Shown: positions 34,927 through 49,577, counted from the stretch's first letter. The stretch is 64,000 nt of DNA from Heterobasidion occidentale (GCA_039111635.1 JBCAQO010000005.1:1302001-1366000), one strand, 5' to 3'. Notes: generated by a model not told the origin, from the sequence alone. Translations and numbers: made by a program.

Positions 34927-35919
34927 AGAGTGCTGGTTGCCCTGCTGCGTGTGGGGGATGGAGAGGGAGGGTGGCATCGCCTGAACGGGGCTATGTGGGG
35001 AGGGTGGGGCGTTCGCGACGCCTGCACCACTCCCACTGCGGCCGTGGCGACCGCCTGACTGCGTGGTGGTGGAATGACGGCGGCGCTTGTTGCCGCGGGA
35101 ATCGCCTTCGTCCTCCTGCTCGCCCTCCTCTTCCTTTCCCCCGCCCCCAATAGCAAGACCGCCAGGGACGTTGCTGTGATGGGCGGGGACGCCCATGGTG
35201 GGGTTCCTGCCTAGGGGCTGGCCGATGGGCATGGAGGAGGGGAGGGTGCCAGGGGGTGCATTGAGGCAAGCTTGGATGAGGTTCTTGCCCTCTGGCTGGG
35301 TGACGAGGGGCTGGAGCTTGGCGGTGGTGAAGGTGTAGACGAGACCGGTCTCGGAAACGACGAGCAGAAGGACCTGGGTGCCGGTGAGGGTGGAGAGCTC
35401 GTAGGCCTGATGAGGAAGGGGATGATTAGTGAGAACCGGCAAGAGGGGAGTCGACGAGGGAAGATACCTTTTTCATGATGCCTGAGGACGCGCGACGGAA
35501 TGGCCTACTCAGGACGGATCTGGAATCTCAAGGAGTGGGGACGGAGACTCACCAGCCTTCCTTTTTGAGAACGTGATGTGTCTTCTCGATTTATCCTGGA
35601 TAAATTCAATCTTGATCTTCCGCCGCCCTGCCTTCTTGTCCGACTTTGGCTTGTCGGAGTCTTCGTCGTCTTCGGCGCCGCTGTCGGCGACGTCCTGGTC
35701 GGTGATGAACTGGTCTTGGGCGGGGGGCGGGGGCGGGGGCACTGCGGAGGGGTCTGCGGGCATGTTTAAGCGGTGACGACGTGTGCGGGCTAGTTGTGGA
35801 CTGGCAGTGCCGGAAAGGGAAGGAGGGTGATTTGATGCCGCGGTGTTGGAATAGGGAGAGGGGAGGGAGTCGAGGTCAGCAAACGCGTCGCTGGGAGGAG
35901 AAAATGGACGAAAGGCCAT
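34645..35919 (-). CDS. MCM1: MADS-box transcription factor, Mcm1/SRF type
   Basis: Three exons: 35919-35553, a 14-nt micro-exon 35481-35468, and 35406-34645. They join to exactly 380 codons. The N-terminus is MAFRPFSPPSDAFADLDSLP. After an acidic stretch (DVADSGAEDDEDSDKPKSD) comes the MADS box: GRRKIKIEFIQDKSRRHITF, SKRKAG-IMKK (the last five residues from the micro-exon) and AYELSTLTGTQVLLLVVSET, then GLVYTFTTAKLQPLV. The remainder is Gly/Pro/Gln-rich with a polyglutamine run. Mcm1-type factors bind CC(A/T)6GG elements in the nucleus and recruit partners for mating, cell-cycle and metabolic genes. The upstream in-frame start at 36108 was not used because its extra residues look like a translated C/T-rich leader. 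Confidence 0.93.
34898..34926 (-). repeat. CAG (polyglutamine) microsatellite in MCM1
   Basis: A continuous CTG run on the plus strand (CAG in the sense of MCM1) encodes a run of about eleven Gln between GNQHS and PPQIALG. It lies in the activation-type tail, outside the MADS box. Confidence 0.93.
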
Positions 35920-38393
35920 ACGTGTATGCTGTGGGGAGGAAAGAGGGAGGACGAGGGGAGGAGGACGAGGGAGGGGGGATATGGGCGGGGGGATGGCTCG
36001 CAGGAGGGATGCGGGGGAGGACGTCCGGAATAGGCAGGGGTCGAAAGAGGCAAGTGGAAGATGAGGGGGAGCTCGAGAGGGCAGCGACGGCCTCCCTTTT
36101 CCAGACACCCCGCTTATCTATATCCAGGTACTCCCAGGCACTTGCACCCTAACACGCGCAAACATCTGGCCCCAGTCTCCGTCCGTCCACCCGCCGTTTA
36201 GGTTTCATAACCACCCCATCCGGACACGTCCTATTTCTAAGCACATCACCCCTTTCGCATTTCCAGCTCCGCGCACTTCCCTATCGCCCCAAATGCTCCC
36301 GTCCACCTCCGCCGCTCTACGCCCCTGCACTTGCCAACCGGAACACGCTCCCAAAGGCTTCCACGAATAACAAACAAATCATTCCATCGCCGCCCACAGC
36401 TCGTCTACACAGTCCTATCTACAATGGGCCCGTTCTCGCTACAAATCCATGTCCCATCCGACTACACTCGGGAGCCGACGCCCCAGGCTTCCCGATGGCG
36501 CAACACGGCGCTCTTTCACGTCGACATCAACACCACCGCCACCGCACACGCACGCAACATGTTTTCGACCATCGAAAAAAACATCATCACATGACGACGT
36601 CGTCCCAATCGCGTCTTGCAACTCGATCTTTTTTTTTTTTTTTTGACGTCGATTCCTCCTCTGCGCGGCGCGCGCCTCCGACTGAGCCTGCACACAAACC
36701 ACGTTCGTGGCTGCGAGCTCCACGTCGGGCATCACTACACCAAGTCGGCACTTCATCGTTACCGGTCGCGGGCTTCAACAAGACTGGCCCACACCGCACC
36801 GACGCGCTCGTCGAATGTTGAAGTTCCCATTTGCGCCCGTGCATGCCGCAGAGCATGAGTCAATTCCAACGGGTCCGCTGCCCGCACGTTGCCTGGGAGC
36901 GCCTTTTGCAAATAGCTGACCGTATCCTCATCTGCAACCAAACCAACAGTAGCGAGCGGGACACATGCGATAAGATCACGAAAAAGAGGAGGTCAGACGC
37001 AATGTGGACAGGGCGCACCGCTGGGCTCGACCGCGATCCGGCCGACGTGCAGGTCGCCACATTTAGCGTCGCGACATTCGCCGCCTCCCGGTACTTCGTA
37101 TTGACAAACACGTTGACCCTGCGACCCCGCGGCAGCAATCGATCTCAGAGCAGTCCGAAGCTTGAGGGGCTTGAGGTCCGGAACCCGTAGCCAAGAGCGG
37201 GGGCTTGACGCTTGTGGCGACTGCTGCGAGGCGAGTGAGTGTCCACTGAGAAGAGGGTAAGAAGAAAGAATCGGCTCATAGGCCTTATATCGCGAGGGTG
37301 CTGGGGTGTGCGTCGCGTCAGCCGATGTCCAAGCTTGTGGATCCTGTTAAACAAACATGTCACCCCCATCGCTACTGTTAGTACATGCATGAGACTCCAA
37401 GGAAGAGCATCTAGGGCTGAGGCTTCCAGAAAGGGATGTGAGCGCGCACGCACCTGGGTCGACGTCGCAACGTCGACGCTTCTATGACTGAAGCCGTTTT
37501 CCTGGGAAAACGGGGACAGTGCACGGGGAGAGGACATTGATGACGACGTGCTCGCGCCTGGAGACACCTAGAGATACATCGAAAACGAAGAGAACAACGA
37601 ACGATAAAGAATGCGAAAACCAAGAACACGTTTGATAGAGGTTGACAGAAGTTGAAACGAGAGCACAGCCAAGAGAAAACAGAAAAGCAGACATTAGAAG
37701 AAATTGGATCGGAAGTAGGCGTAGGGGAAGAAAGGGATCCTTGCCACTTGTTCTTGCCGAGCTTCGGCCGTGAGAACTGATGGTCCGAACAAAAAAAAAC
37801 ACGAGGAAGTAAAGAGACGTAAAACGAAGTCGAGAAGTGATAAAGAAGCACAGTCCATATCCAGAGAGAAACGAAGACAGAAGAAAGGTTATCAGAGGGA
37901 ACAACGTATTCCATGGTGGAAAGCTTAGCATGAGAATGATGAAGTCGACCAAATACTCGCCTTGCTCGCCGGTGGTCCCGTGGGGAATGCCATTTGTGGC
38001 AGACCGTGGTGAGTCGCCTGCAAAAAGATATAGAAAAGGAAGGGATATGTGGCACAACGACGACATAGAAAATTCGCGACCCGATATGGAAGGAGCAACA
38101 GATAGACATGGACGAGAGGGTCGGAGTGGTGGGATAGGGAAAAAACACCCAAAGAGTCAGCGAAATGTTGTTCTTTGAGAATGATAGGAAAAAGTATGAC
38201 CAGTAGGTGTGGACATCACTGAGTCACTGTTGACTGCGACGGAGGGCTCGTCAGAGCTTGGCCAGCTAGCTGGGCTGAAGGAGGCGAAGCTGCCAAAGAG
38301 ACTATTGTTAGAACTGCTCGACATCTTTCTAAACCAAGTGAAAACGTGTGATCGATGTCTTGGAGCTGCGCCATTCTGAGATACATAGACGTT
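35920..38393. other. 2.5-kb upstream region of MCM1, no gene recognised
   Basis: The first 250 bases are strongly pyrimidine-rich in the sense of MCM1 and are probably its leader. A run of 16 T lies at 36629-36644. From 37.2 to 38.15 kb the minus strand has long, overlapping hydrophobic/Ser-rich frames (245 and 194 codons), plus a TATAAGG at about 37285. The T/C-rich composition explains such frames without coding. A distal promoter or long spliced 5' UTR of MCM1 is possible, as is a non-coding transcript. Confidence 0.4.
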
Positions 38394-41118
38394 CTAGTCG
38401 AGAACATCGTTCAAGAGGGGTAGCCTTCCTGATATGAAGACTGACGGCGTGTGCAGAAATAAAAACATAGGGTTTCCACAGAACACGGCGTCTTCAGTGA
38501 GGATAACACTCACCATTTGGAGGACTGCTCATGTCTCTTTCCCCTTTAAGCTCTGTCGAGGCTAGTTTCTGATCCGATACCACGCTGGCAGGAAACAACG
38601 TTGCTGTCGCATTCGCAGAAGCACCTGCGGTGAGGCCAAGCAGCTCTGTAGGTTCTTGTTTCACCATAAGGAGATCAGGAGCCTGAACAGGGAGCAAAGT
38701 CGGAGACACTGGCGTGGCGAGTGGAGTCGCTATAGCAGATGGTGTAGAAGAACCCAGATTCTGTGAACAGGAAAGTAAACACGTCTGTTTTCATCGGGCA
38801 CCACATCCTTGACAGGCTTACTTTGGCCAACCTCTTCTGCCTTGAATCCTCCCTCGCCTTGATCTCCTCGCGGATTCTCTTTATTTCCAGCTCAAGTTTG
38901 GTGGGATCGCCAGACGCCGCTGCACCTGCCGTTGAGCCCGCCGCACTGGCGGGTCTGATCGTAAATGAAGCCACATGGTGCTCCTCTAACTCCTCCCCTT
39001 CCTCTGCCTCTTCATCGTCCTCGCTATCGCTGAGATCAATGACACACCTTCGCATACTACTGACACTTGCGAATCCTCCCATCGCTGCAGCGTTCATCTT
39101 CCGCCGAACATGGGGATTGGGGTGCTGCGCACCGTTATGTCCATAGCCGTTGGAGTTGTGACGAGAAGCGTTGGCCAAGTCGAGATCGACGAAATCAGCT
39201 GCCACTGGACGCTTAGTTCCGCGTCTGAACGTAGCGACTGGTTGACTTTCGGATGGAACTGGTGTCCCATTGCTACTGTCCCCGGAGTAGGTCGAGTTCG
39301 GTTGCTTGGGCGGTACGCTCGCCTTCCGCTTTAGGACTGAACCCTTCGCCTTGGATTCATCGGAGGAGCTCGCGACGTCTGAAAAATCCATGGAACTTCG
39401 AGACACTGAACGAGGCCGTCGACTTTTTTCGGGCGATTGAGCTGTGGCTCCAAGAGAGGGGCTAGACTTGGGATAATGCTCCAGATAGATCCGCCGCCAA
39501 GTCCTGGAATCGCATCATCCACATCCATTGCGTCAGGACTAGCTCTGATGAATGAACTAGATTCGGTGCCGAAATTCTTGCTGCTGGCAGAGCCGATGAA
39601 TACTGGCTCGATGCTTTTCAAAAAATCTTCGACACTGGAAGCAGGAGCCAAAGGCTGAGTTGGTAGCTGTTCCTCAACGTCCATAGGAGATGTATCATTG
39701 GCAGATGCCATGCTAGAGGACGTCCCAGATACATTAGACTCCTTGCGCTTCCTTGAGGCCTGGACAGCCTTGCGCGCGAGCAATTCTTGCCGTCGCTGCT
39801 GCTCCATATCAGCTAGAGAGGTCCCCGAAGGCGAGTCAGAAGCCGATGCCGATGACGTTGTGACTGTTAACTGAGGCTTGAATGTTGGCGTCACCACACT
39901 CCCTGCATACAATATTCAGGATCCTGGACCTCAAAAATAGGAGAATGAACAGACCTTGAGGCGAAACAATGGGCGGTTTCTGCGGTAGAGGATGGCTTAC
40001 AGAACCGCGTGAGCGAAGGGATGCAGGCTTCCCCGACGATTGCTCTGAGGGATCATAAGAAACTCCGAGCCAAGATGCGACCATCTCTGGCGTTGGGGGA
40101 TACGGTAAGATGCCGGTGGCGTCAAAGTTGGATGGAAGGCGGAGATTGAGTTCAGAAAAGACGTAATAGACGATCTCGCGAGAGAAGCCACAATCTACGA
40201 GGTATTCAGGAGCAACACCCCATCCGAGAAGATCAAGCACGATATCCTTAGCAGTCGTGTATTGCTCCAGTGTCACTGTGTAAGACATGATCAGCGAAAA
40301 GGAATATTGTTAGGAGCGAGATTCTACGAACTGTTCAGGCCAGGCCGGACATGATTGGCATCGACAAGATAAGGAGGACTTTCGAGTTGAAAAGTGTCTG
40401 ATTTGATGCTAATCGGGGATACCGGAGCCAATCGTTCGACGAGAGACGGTCTTGGAGGGGTGCGAGATGTCGGAGGCTGAGAAAAAGTCTGATCCGTCTT
40501 TGCCATTGGAGGTTGAGATATCGATGTTGGATGCAAAGATGTTGAATGTGGCGAGGAAGAGACAAGTCCACTGAAAGGCATATTTCTTGAAGGCTTTGTG
40601 ACACTTGCCATCTCCTTGGGAGGCGACCTCCGAGGTGGGGGTTGAGGAGGCGACGGAGGGCCTTCGTTGTCGCTGATCTCGCCTTCCTCCCTCATAGTAG
40701 TGTCTTCTTGTACTGCGTGTGTCGGGGATGCCACTTTCCGCACCGCTGTGTGTGAGGGTGCTGACAAAGGTACGTGCGCTGACACCGGAGCAGGCAAGGC
40801 AGATGTGGCCGGGACAGCAGGCGGGGCAACAGAGGAGGGCGGGGCAGAAGATGGCTCATCCTGTCCATAGTCGAGCACGATGGACGATGCTGTGGCCCGT
40901 GTAGGACGGGAAGGCAGCGCAGCCGAGAGATCAGAGCCAGTGTGGGGCTTACGGCGCGATCTGAGAGTCAGGAGAGCAGCTTGACGAAGAGAGGAAGCAG
41001 GATCAGCGCCGGGTGTGTTTGCCTGATCTGAGGGGTCATCGGGGGAGAGGGACGGGAAGCCAAGCATGTTGGTGTCTTGAGGCGGCGAAAGCATGGAAAA
41101 CCCAGGGATGGCAGCCAT
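38394..41118 (-). CDS. Ser/Pro-rich protein with one conserved helical domain, unknown function
   Basis: I do not recognise the family. ATG at 41118 gives MAAIPGFSMLSPPQDTNMLG. A long disordered region carries MREEGEISDNEGPPSPPQPP. A phase-1 intron (GTTCGT...ACACAG) leads to a compact helical segment: MTLEQYTTAKDIVLDLLGWG, VAPEYLVDCGFSREIVYYVF and SELNLRLPSNFDATGILPYP. Then follow SLADMEQQRRQELLARKAVQ (coil), DFLKSIEPVFIG, a basic region KRKASVPPKQPNS, RRCVIDLSDSEDDEEAEEGE and a coil TKLELEIKRIREEIKARED. The end is SSPPNG joined to RLPLLNDVLD. The 'EEGEISD' and 'VIDLSDSEDD' motifs are typical of nuclear RNA- or chromatin-associated scaffolds; this is inference. It is divergent from TMA23. Confidence 0.65.
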
Positions 41119-41470
41119 CGCCGGTGGATAACAGGGCCAGGCAAGCAGATAATAGTCAACGACCGCGCACACCGTCGCCCCACCGTCGTATTATACACCC
41201 TCTCGGCGTTTGCCGGTCTCTCATCAAATCCTCACGCACGGACCTCTTCCATCCCTCCTCCCAACGGTTTCAGACTCATCATCAGTGAGAAACGACCGAC
41301 GTTGTCGAGCTTGGGTAAAACAACATCGTGTGTTGTTTTGGAAAACCACATATTGTGCGCAACAGAATAAAAACGCCGGACCGGGTTGAACCGGTGCAAT
41401 ACTTCTGTTCTACCACAGCGCGTAAAGTACTTTCCTGCTGCAAGCACCTGGGTCCTGGGTCCTGCGAACA
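41119..41470. promoter_or_regulatory. bidirectional promoter, unknown scaffold / TMA23
   Basis: This 352-bp gap between divergent start codons must hold both promoters. No strong core element is evident. Confidence 0.5.
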
Positions 41471-42477
41471 ATGCCTCTCGACGGGCACTCGTACCTTGTT
41501 GCTCAAGGGTGGTCGGGTACTGGAACAGGCCTTCGCCATGGCGCAATCTCCCGCCCTCTGGCCATCCCCCAAAAGAAAAACCTGGCTGGTCTAGGCAAGG
41601 ACAGAGACGAAGCGTTTCCCTTCTGGGACCAGTTGAGTGATCTCCATGCGCTCGATCCCAACGGTGTAGTGATGCATGTCTGCCACCCAGCTTATTTGCG
41701 GCAGCGGCGACCGCTATCAAGGTCAAGATCTCGAGCGATGATGAGGACATGGAGGTGAGCAGTTCATACACTTCACAAGATGCATCTCATCTCGCGCAGG
41801 AAGAAGGAACCCGGACACTTGAACTCAAACGCACAACGACGGGCATACTGTCCAATCGCCGCCCCTTGATCGGTACACCCGCGTCCTCGGGCACAGCGAC
41901 TCCCTCCTCCGATTCCACCTCCACCTCTCGTCTCAGCCTCATGGCTCTCGCAAAAAAGGAAGCAGCCAGGCGCGGCCTATACTCTCGATTCTTCAAGGGC
42001 CCTGTCATAGGCCCAGATGATGTGGAGACAGAGTTGATAAAAACAGAGACAGTGGTGGTCAAGCAACTCGACCGGCCCGTAGTTGCTCCAGTAGGCGACA
42101 GGAAGGGTAAACAGGCGGAAAAGGAGCACACAGGTGCAGAGGGCGAGCGCGCAGCCGGAAAAGCAGAGAAGAAAAAGAAGCGGAAAACGAGAGAGGTCGA
42201 GCAGGACGAGTCAGAAGATGAGGCAGAGAGGAGTGGGAAGAAGCGGCGGAGAAGGGAGGCGAAACAGGCAGAAAAGTTAGAAAGGAAAATTATGAAAATG
42301 GAGAAGCGGAAGGCGAAGGAGAAGGCCCGATGCGAAGAGCACGTCGATGAAGAAATGGCTGGTGCCGATGGCATTCAAGAGGAGATACGACAGACCAAGA
42401 AGGAGAAACGGAAGAAACGGGCACCAGAGGAGGAAGGAAGCATACCCGGAAAAAGAAGCCGCAAAAGTGGAGAATAG
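41471..42477 (+). CDS. TMA23: G-patch nucleolar protein, Tma23-like
   Basis: Exons 41471-41631, 41691-41754 and 41800-42477 join to exactly 300 codons. The N-terminal G-patch-like domain reads LDGHSYLVAQGWSGTGTGLR, HGAISRPLAIPQKKNLAGLG, KDRDEAFPFWD-HLFAAAATA and IKVKISSD, the layout of yeast Tma23 and of GPATCH4. A linker has LMALAKKEAARRGLYSRFFK. The C-terminal half is a Lys/Glu-rich nucleolar-type tail (EKKKKRKTREVEQDESEDEA, KRRRREAKQAEKLERKIMKM). Tma23 takes part in small-subunit ribosome biogenesis in the nucleolus; the role here is by homology. Confidence 0.82.
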
Positions 42478-42789
42478 AGATCTTATGGTTGAAGAGGATC
42501 AACCAGCATATCCAGATACACAGGGTCAAACCCGTCGGAAAGACGAAGGAGTCGCAGAGGACATCAATGCGACTTCCAAGAAAAAGAGGAAGAGGGACAA
42601 GGCGTCACGGACATAGCTATTCCTTTGTATTATATCGCTCCGACTACTCTTCTTCGCGATCTTATGTATCGCATCGTATCTATGAATACGTCTATACAAT
42701 CAACTGCATACGGTATTCAATTTATTCCTGCTCATTATTATACATTCCGCACTATGGGATGGATGCTAAACAAACATAATGCGTATGAA
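42478..42789. other. convergent 3' intergenic region
   Basis: This is an AT-rich, roughly 310-bp region between the TMA23 and vWA stops. Nothing else is recognised. Confidence 0.5.
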
Positions 42790-44609
42790 TCACAAAGAAA
42801 CATACGGCTGCGAAGACATTGAAGAGTATGAGACACAGGCCCACGCATTTGACAGTGGTATTGACGCAGCCAACACGCTCAGGCTCGCGTACTCCGCCAT
42901 GCGCTTTGCATCGCAATGCGTCGGGCCTGCGGATATGATCAGCATCGGCATGAAAGGTGCGACAGTTTTACATACTTGTTCTAATGTGATGGAATCTTCC
43001 TTCAAGAATACTCTCTGGCGTCCATCATTCTCCTCGTCCTCATCTTCATCCTCGTCCTCCATCCCACGGCCAGCTGGATTCCGCAGGCTACCAAACGCTG
43101 CCTTGTTGCCCGCCAGTGAGAACGGGGTCGACGCGACAGCCGTACCAAAGACGCTGGCAGTCTTCGGCGCACCGAATGCAGCGAAGTCTGTGACGACCTT
43201 TCTCGGGGGCGAATGTGCCGTCGACGTGCTAGCAAACGGCTTAGGCTCGGTTGACCGGATTGGGACAGCAGTTGTGTGCGAGTAGGATGATTTGCTACTG
43301 TTCATCCGAACGTGGAGGTATTTGTCAGTGAACCGCGAGCCAGTCACCTGAAATGAAGTCACAATGAGATGTTGTCAATGCTAAATGCTACCAGATGGAG
43401 GCTTACTCTTCGTAGATGAGGTCGTGCCTCGGTGAGGGAAGCTGCCTGACTGAATACGTTGACATTCGATCTGGCTTCTTCAGATTCCTTGTAGATAGAC
43501 TCGATGACAATCTTCTTCGTGTTCTCGTTCGGAGAAGCAGCTTCTCGTGCAGCTCCCGAGCAACATCGTCCACGCTCTCATTATTGCCCAATATCCGTTG
43601 CGCGACCGCCTGGCCCACCTCGCGGACCAGGCGCTCCATGTCAAGGTTCTCGAGGACAAGACCTACGATGGCATGCGCGAGCAAATCTGCTGTCGTTAGC
43701 GGCAACATGATGCCAGATGTGATATTGGTGAGCGCCTGGTAGAAATCGGTTGCATACTGCACACAGATTCAGTTAGACGTATGATGCGGTCGGGTGAGAT
43801 AACCTACAGAGTAATTGCTCAATGCCGGCTCGCAAGCGACAAAGAACTGTACGACGAGACCGATTAGCAGGGTAAAAAGCTTTGTACCAGTGACCTACGA
43901 GGATGATTCCATGAGCCGCCATCTCTCGTGCGAGCTGGAGAGGATCGTGACCATCTGGCGATCCCTCGTCGAAACCTGCCATCCAGATAAGAAGCACCAA
44001 TCCGATCTTCCAGTCGTATTAACATACCATCGCCATACTCCCCAATTCCATGCGGCGGTGCGTCCGCAATGAGGATGACCATCTTACTGGCCTGCGGTCT
44101 CCAATCCATATGCAGTGCCTCGAACAATCCCGCTGTGACCGCTTCAGGGCCATCGCCTCCACCCGATGCATAGAGACTGGACAGGTCTTTATGCACCTTG
44201 CTGATATCAGACGAAAATCCGAAGTTCTTGGTCACGTAGCTATGATCCTGTGGAGGATGATCCCGATAGGCGACGAGACCGACTCGAAGATCCTCCCGAT
44301 TTTGAAGTTTCCCAGATTCGAAGATATTTTCGCATATGAGCTCGATATTCTTCGTCGCTGATGATATATAGCTGCCTTGACTTCCTGTACAATCCTGGAC
44401 GAAAACAAGGTCTCTGAAGATACAAGTCTCAATGTCAGCCCCTGTGAATCAGGGACAGAGGGAACAGAGCAGCAGAGCAGAGCTAGGACGCACAGCATCT
44501 TTCGCCCGTCGTCCACACCCGAGGGTATCTGAGCATTGTTGTACCCCTGTGTAACAAAACTTTGCTGAGGGGCTGCTGGAACCCCGTCGAAGTCCATGTC
44601 TTCGTCCAT
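42790..44609 (-). CDS. von Willebrand factor A (vWA) domain protein
   Basis: ATG at 44609 gives MDEDMDFDGVPAAPQQSFVT. An intron leads to RDLVFVQDCTGSQGSYI, with the MIDAS-type D-x-T-G-S metal site, then IELICENIFESGKLQNREDL and RVGLVAYRDHPPQDHSYVTK. Next come NFGFSSDISKVHKDLSSLYA, SGGGDGPEAVTAGLFEALHM and ASKMVILIADAPPHGIGEYG, and after another intron GFDEGSPDGHDPLQLAREMA and AAHGIILFF. Helical regions follow (TTADLLAHAIVGLVLENLDM, VREVGQAVAQRILGNNESVD). The C-terminal third has a DEDEDEDEEND run. The domain resembles the vWA of VwkA-type proteins, but I see no alpha-kinase motif. The function in basidiomycetes is unknown; the protein appears cytosolic. Confidence 0.8.
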
Positions 44610-45041
44610 TATGAAACTAATTTGTGAAACTCAAGATGACTGCGATAGATTGCACGTCTTGGAGCAGATTCTTTGCGGCGATCAAGGGTTTGCTTTCAGC
44701 AGGGCTTGAGGCAGATGAAAAGATTGCAAGGAAGAAAGTTGTCAGGGTGTGTCTGTGAAGGAAAGGTCACGGTATATAGCACGTTTGTTTTGAACGGTTC
44801 TGCCACAGAGCCCCACGCTTTCAACGCACGCCCAGATGAAATCACCACGACTCGGCTCTCGGCACATTCCGTCCGCGCCTTTGTCTCCTCGGACCTCACC
44901 GACATGAGTATTGAGTACGGTCACTACACAGGGCGAACAACTACAGCATTCTACCTTAAATCCTGTATCATAGGTCTCGCCGTGAGCCTCCAATCCAACC
45001 CAAAAAATGCCCTACCCATCCCCCAAGCGGTCCTCCAGGCC
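44610..45041. other. intergenic, no gene seen
   Basis: This is the spacer between two minus-strand genes, the vWA start and the GEM1 stop. The frame just past the GEM1 stop (MLRPGGPLGGW...) is judged part of the 3' UTR. Confidence 0.45.
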
Positions 45042-47687
<2,646 letters not shown>

Positions 47688-48071
47688 CGCTGGTCGACGT
47701 ATTCGAAGATGTTCCTAGGAACGCGTGATAATTAAGGAGGGTATGTATGTAGTAGAAAAGCGGTGGTCGTTGAACGTGCCGTCCTCGCGCGCAGAGCTGC
47801 CGAGGGCTGTCAGCGGGCCGGACACGGGAACAGTCCGCGCGATCGACGGCAGAGAGACGCTCGGATCCATTCTTTCTGTCGAGTCTCGACTCCACCGAAC
47901 AGTCTTCCCCTCGATTGTTCTGCATTTTCCTGAATTTACTGCGTGATCTCAAACACAATTGCCCAGCCCCGACATATCGCTGCCTAACATAACGTCTGAT
48001 TCACAAGCGCGTACTTGTATCGCGCTAACGCGCACGCCAGACGCCTTCCCCACCCCCCATTTCTTTCCTTC
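47688..48071. promoter_or_regulatory. bidirectional promoter GEM1 / F-box gene
   Basis: This 384-bp gap lies between divergent start codons. No clear core elements were recognised. Confidence 0.5.
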
Positions 48072-49577
48072 ATGTACTTCTTGGCGCTACCCGCCGACAT
48101 CCTCCTGATAGTCATCAAAGATCTCGACGTGAAGGGTCTCGTTGCGTTGTCAGAGGCATGTCATCTTCTCCGCCGTTTAGTGAGTCCTCCACGCCCACGC
48201 GCTGAGCTCTTCCGAACTGAGCCATGGGACGTGCATGCTAGGTGCATGAATATGGGTGGAAGAGTCACATCAGACTGTACCCCCGCCCCTCCTACAGCAT
48301 GGCCAAGGCCTTGTCCCAATGGTGTCCGGGTGCGCAGATCAAGTACCACACATTGTCGGACCAAGCCTGGGCGCGGACCACATTTGCCGCTCGGCCTTTA
48401 TCACGTCCATGGCATGGCAAACTCCAACCATTATTAGCGATTAACAACTCCAGACTAGTGGTCGCCGCTGGCCATATACTGTACTCATACGCTTTTACCA
48501 CTTCTGGGGGTGACGGCATCACTCCCGGCATGAGATTTGAGTGCTCGTACTCGCTTCTTCGCCCCCCAGATTCCTCTAAGCACGATATCACGGCCGTCGC
48601 GTTTCTCCCCGACAGGGTGATCGTACGCTATTCGTTGGTTTTGTTCATGGCGCCTTGGAACGCATTTACTTACCGCCTGTGCAAGATGGCAGGAAGGAGG
48701 TCACCATCGATCCCACCCTACGGACACCATTTCATTATCATCACGGCGACATCATTGAATCCCTCTCGATCACATCCGATCTACTTCTCTCACTGACTGA
48801 GAACGGCACGGCAGCCTTCTCAACTTGTCGTTCCCCACCCCCTCCCCACACATGATCGAGTTGGGGGAACGCGGCTGGGCGACATACCTCTCCACTCAAT
48901 CATCGACCCCCTATGCTGCATTTGGCACATCGTCGGACAACCCTCTCGCCGTGCACACCATCACAAACTCTGAGATCTCCGCAACGCCCTCCTCCGTCCT
49001 CTGGTCCTCCGTCAAGGACTTTGAGTCTGAGAGGTCATCCGCTGTATATGATATCTCGAGCACCCCGCCTGGGTTTCCATGGGGTGCATCCGATAATATC
49101 CTAGTCTCAGGGTGGTATGACGGCTTTGTGCACGTGCACGATCTGCGATCACCCACCTGCGTCCCCCGCCTCAACAACAGCCCTGCCCCCCTCTTCCCTG
49201 TTCTATCCCTCTCTGATCCGTGGTCATTCGAGCCCGTCTACTCTCTCTCGTGCGGCGGGGGATCCTCAAGCCACATAGCAGCCGGAACAGCCAGACACAG
49301 TGTCGTGGCGTTTTGGGACGTCCGCAGTCCTAAGACGGGGTGGAGTGTCCACGCACCCGGGAATGATTCGTCTCCGGTTTACTCGGTCATCCTGGAGAGC
49401 TCGCGTCTGTTCGGCGCGACGCAAAGCCGTCCTTTCGTGTACGATTTCGGACCGGGTGTCACCCCCGACACATATCCCCCTCTGCCCAGAGTGCATGGGG
49501 ACGATGGACTATCGTACAAAAAGAGTTTGAATAATGTTGGGTTTTACGTGACAACGTATAGCCATACAACGCATTAA
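48072..49577 (+). CDS. F-box protein with WD-like propeller, two apparent frameshifts
   Basis: ATG at 48072 gives the F-box MYFLALPADILLIVIKDLDV-KGLVALSEACHLLRRL. The intron GTGAGT...CATGCTAG leads to VHEYGWKSHIRLYPRPSYSM. The propeller-like part includes LLAINNSRLVVAAGHILYSY and HDITAVAFLPD. At about 48611-48618 the frame must change to continue GDRTLFVGFVHGALERIYLP. At about 48820-48826 it must change again to reach LSFPTPSPHMIELGERGWAT. Later blocks are DNILVSGWYDGFVHVHDLRS and ARHSVVAFWDVRSPKTGWSV, ending VGFYVTTYSHTTH. No GT-AG intron of usable length explains either change. Both equal the loss of one base next to short C or G runs, so sequence error and early pseudogene decay are both possible. 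By family the product would be an SCF ubiquitin ligase adaptor. Confidence 0.7.

Noticed and set aside
37145..37567. Minus-strand frame starting MSRFFLLTLFSVD, with a signal-like start and a Lys-Arg site
   Set aside because: Its ATG lies only a few bases after the TATAAGG, so that element cannot serve it, and composition is that of a pyrimidine-rich leader.
37411..38148. Overlapping 245- and 194-codon hydrophobic frames
   Set aside because: Two frames are open at once, which points to biased base composition rather than coding; no splice chain or family motif found.
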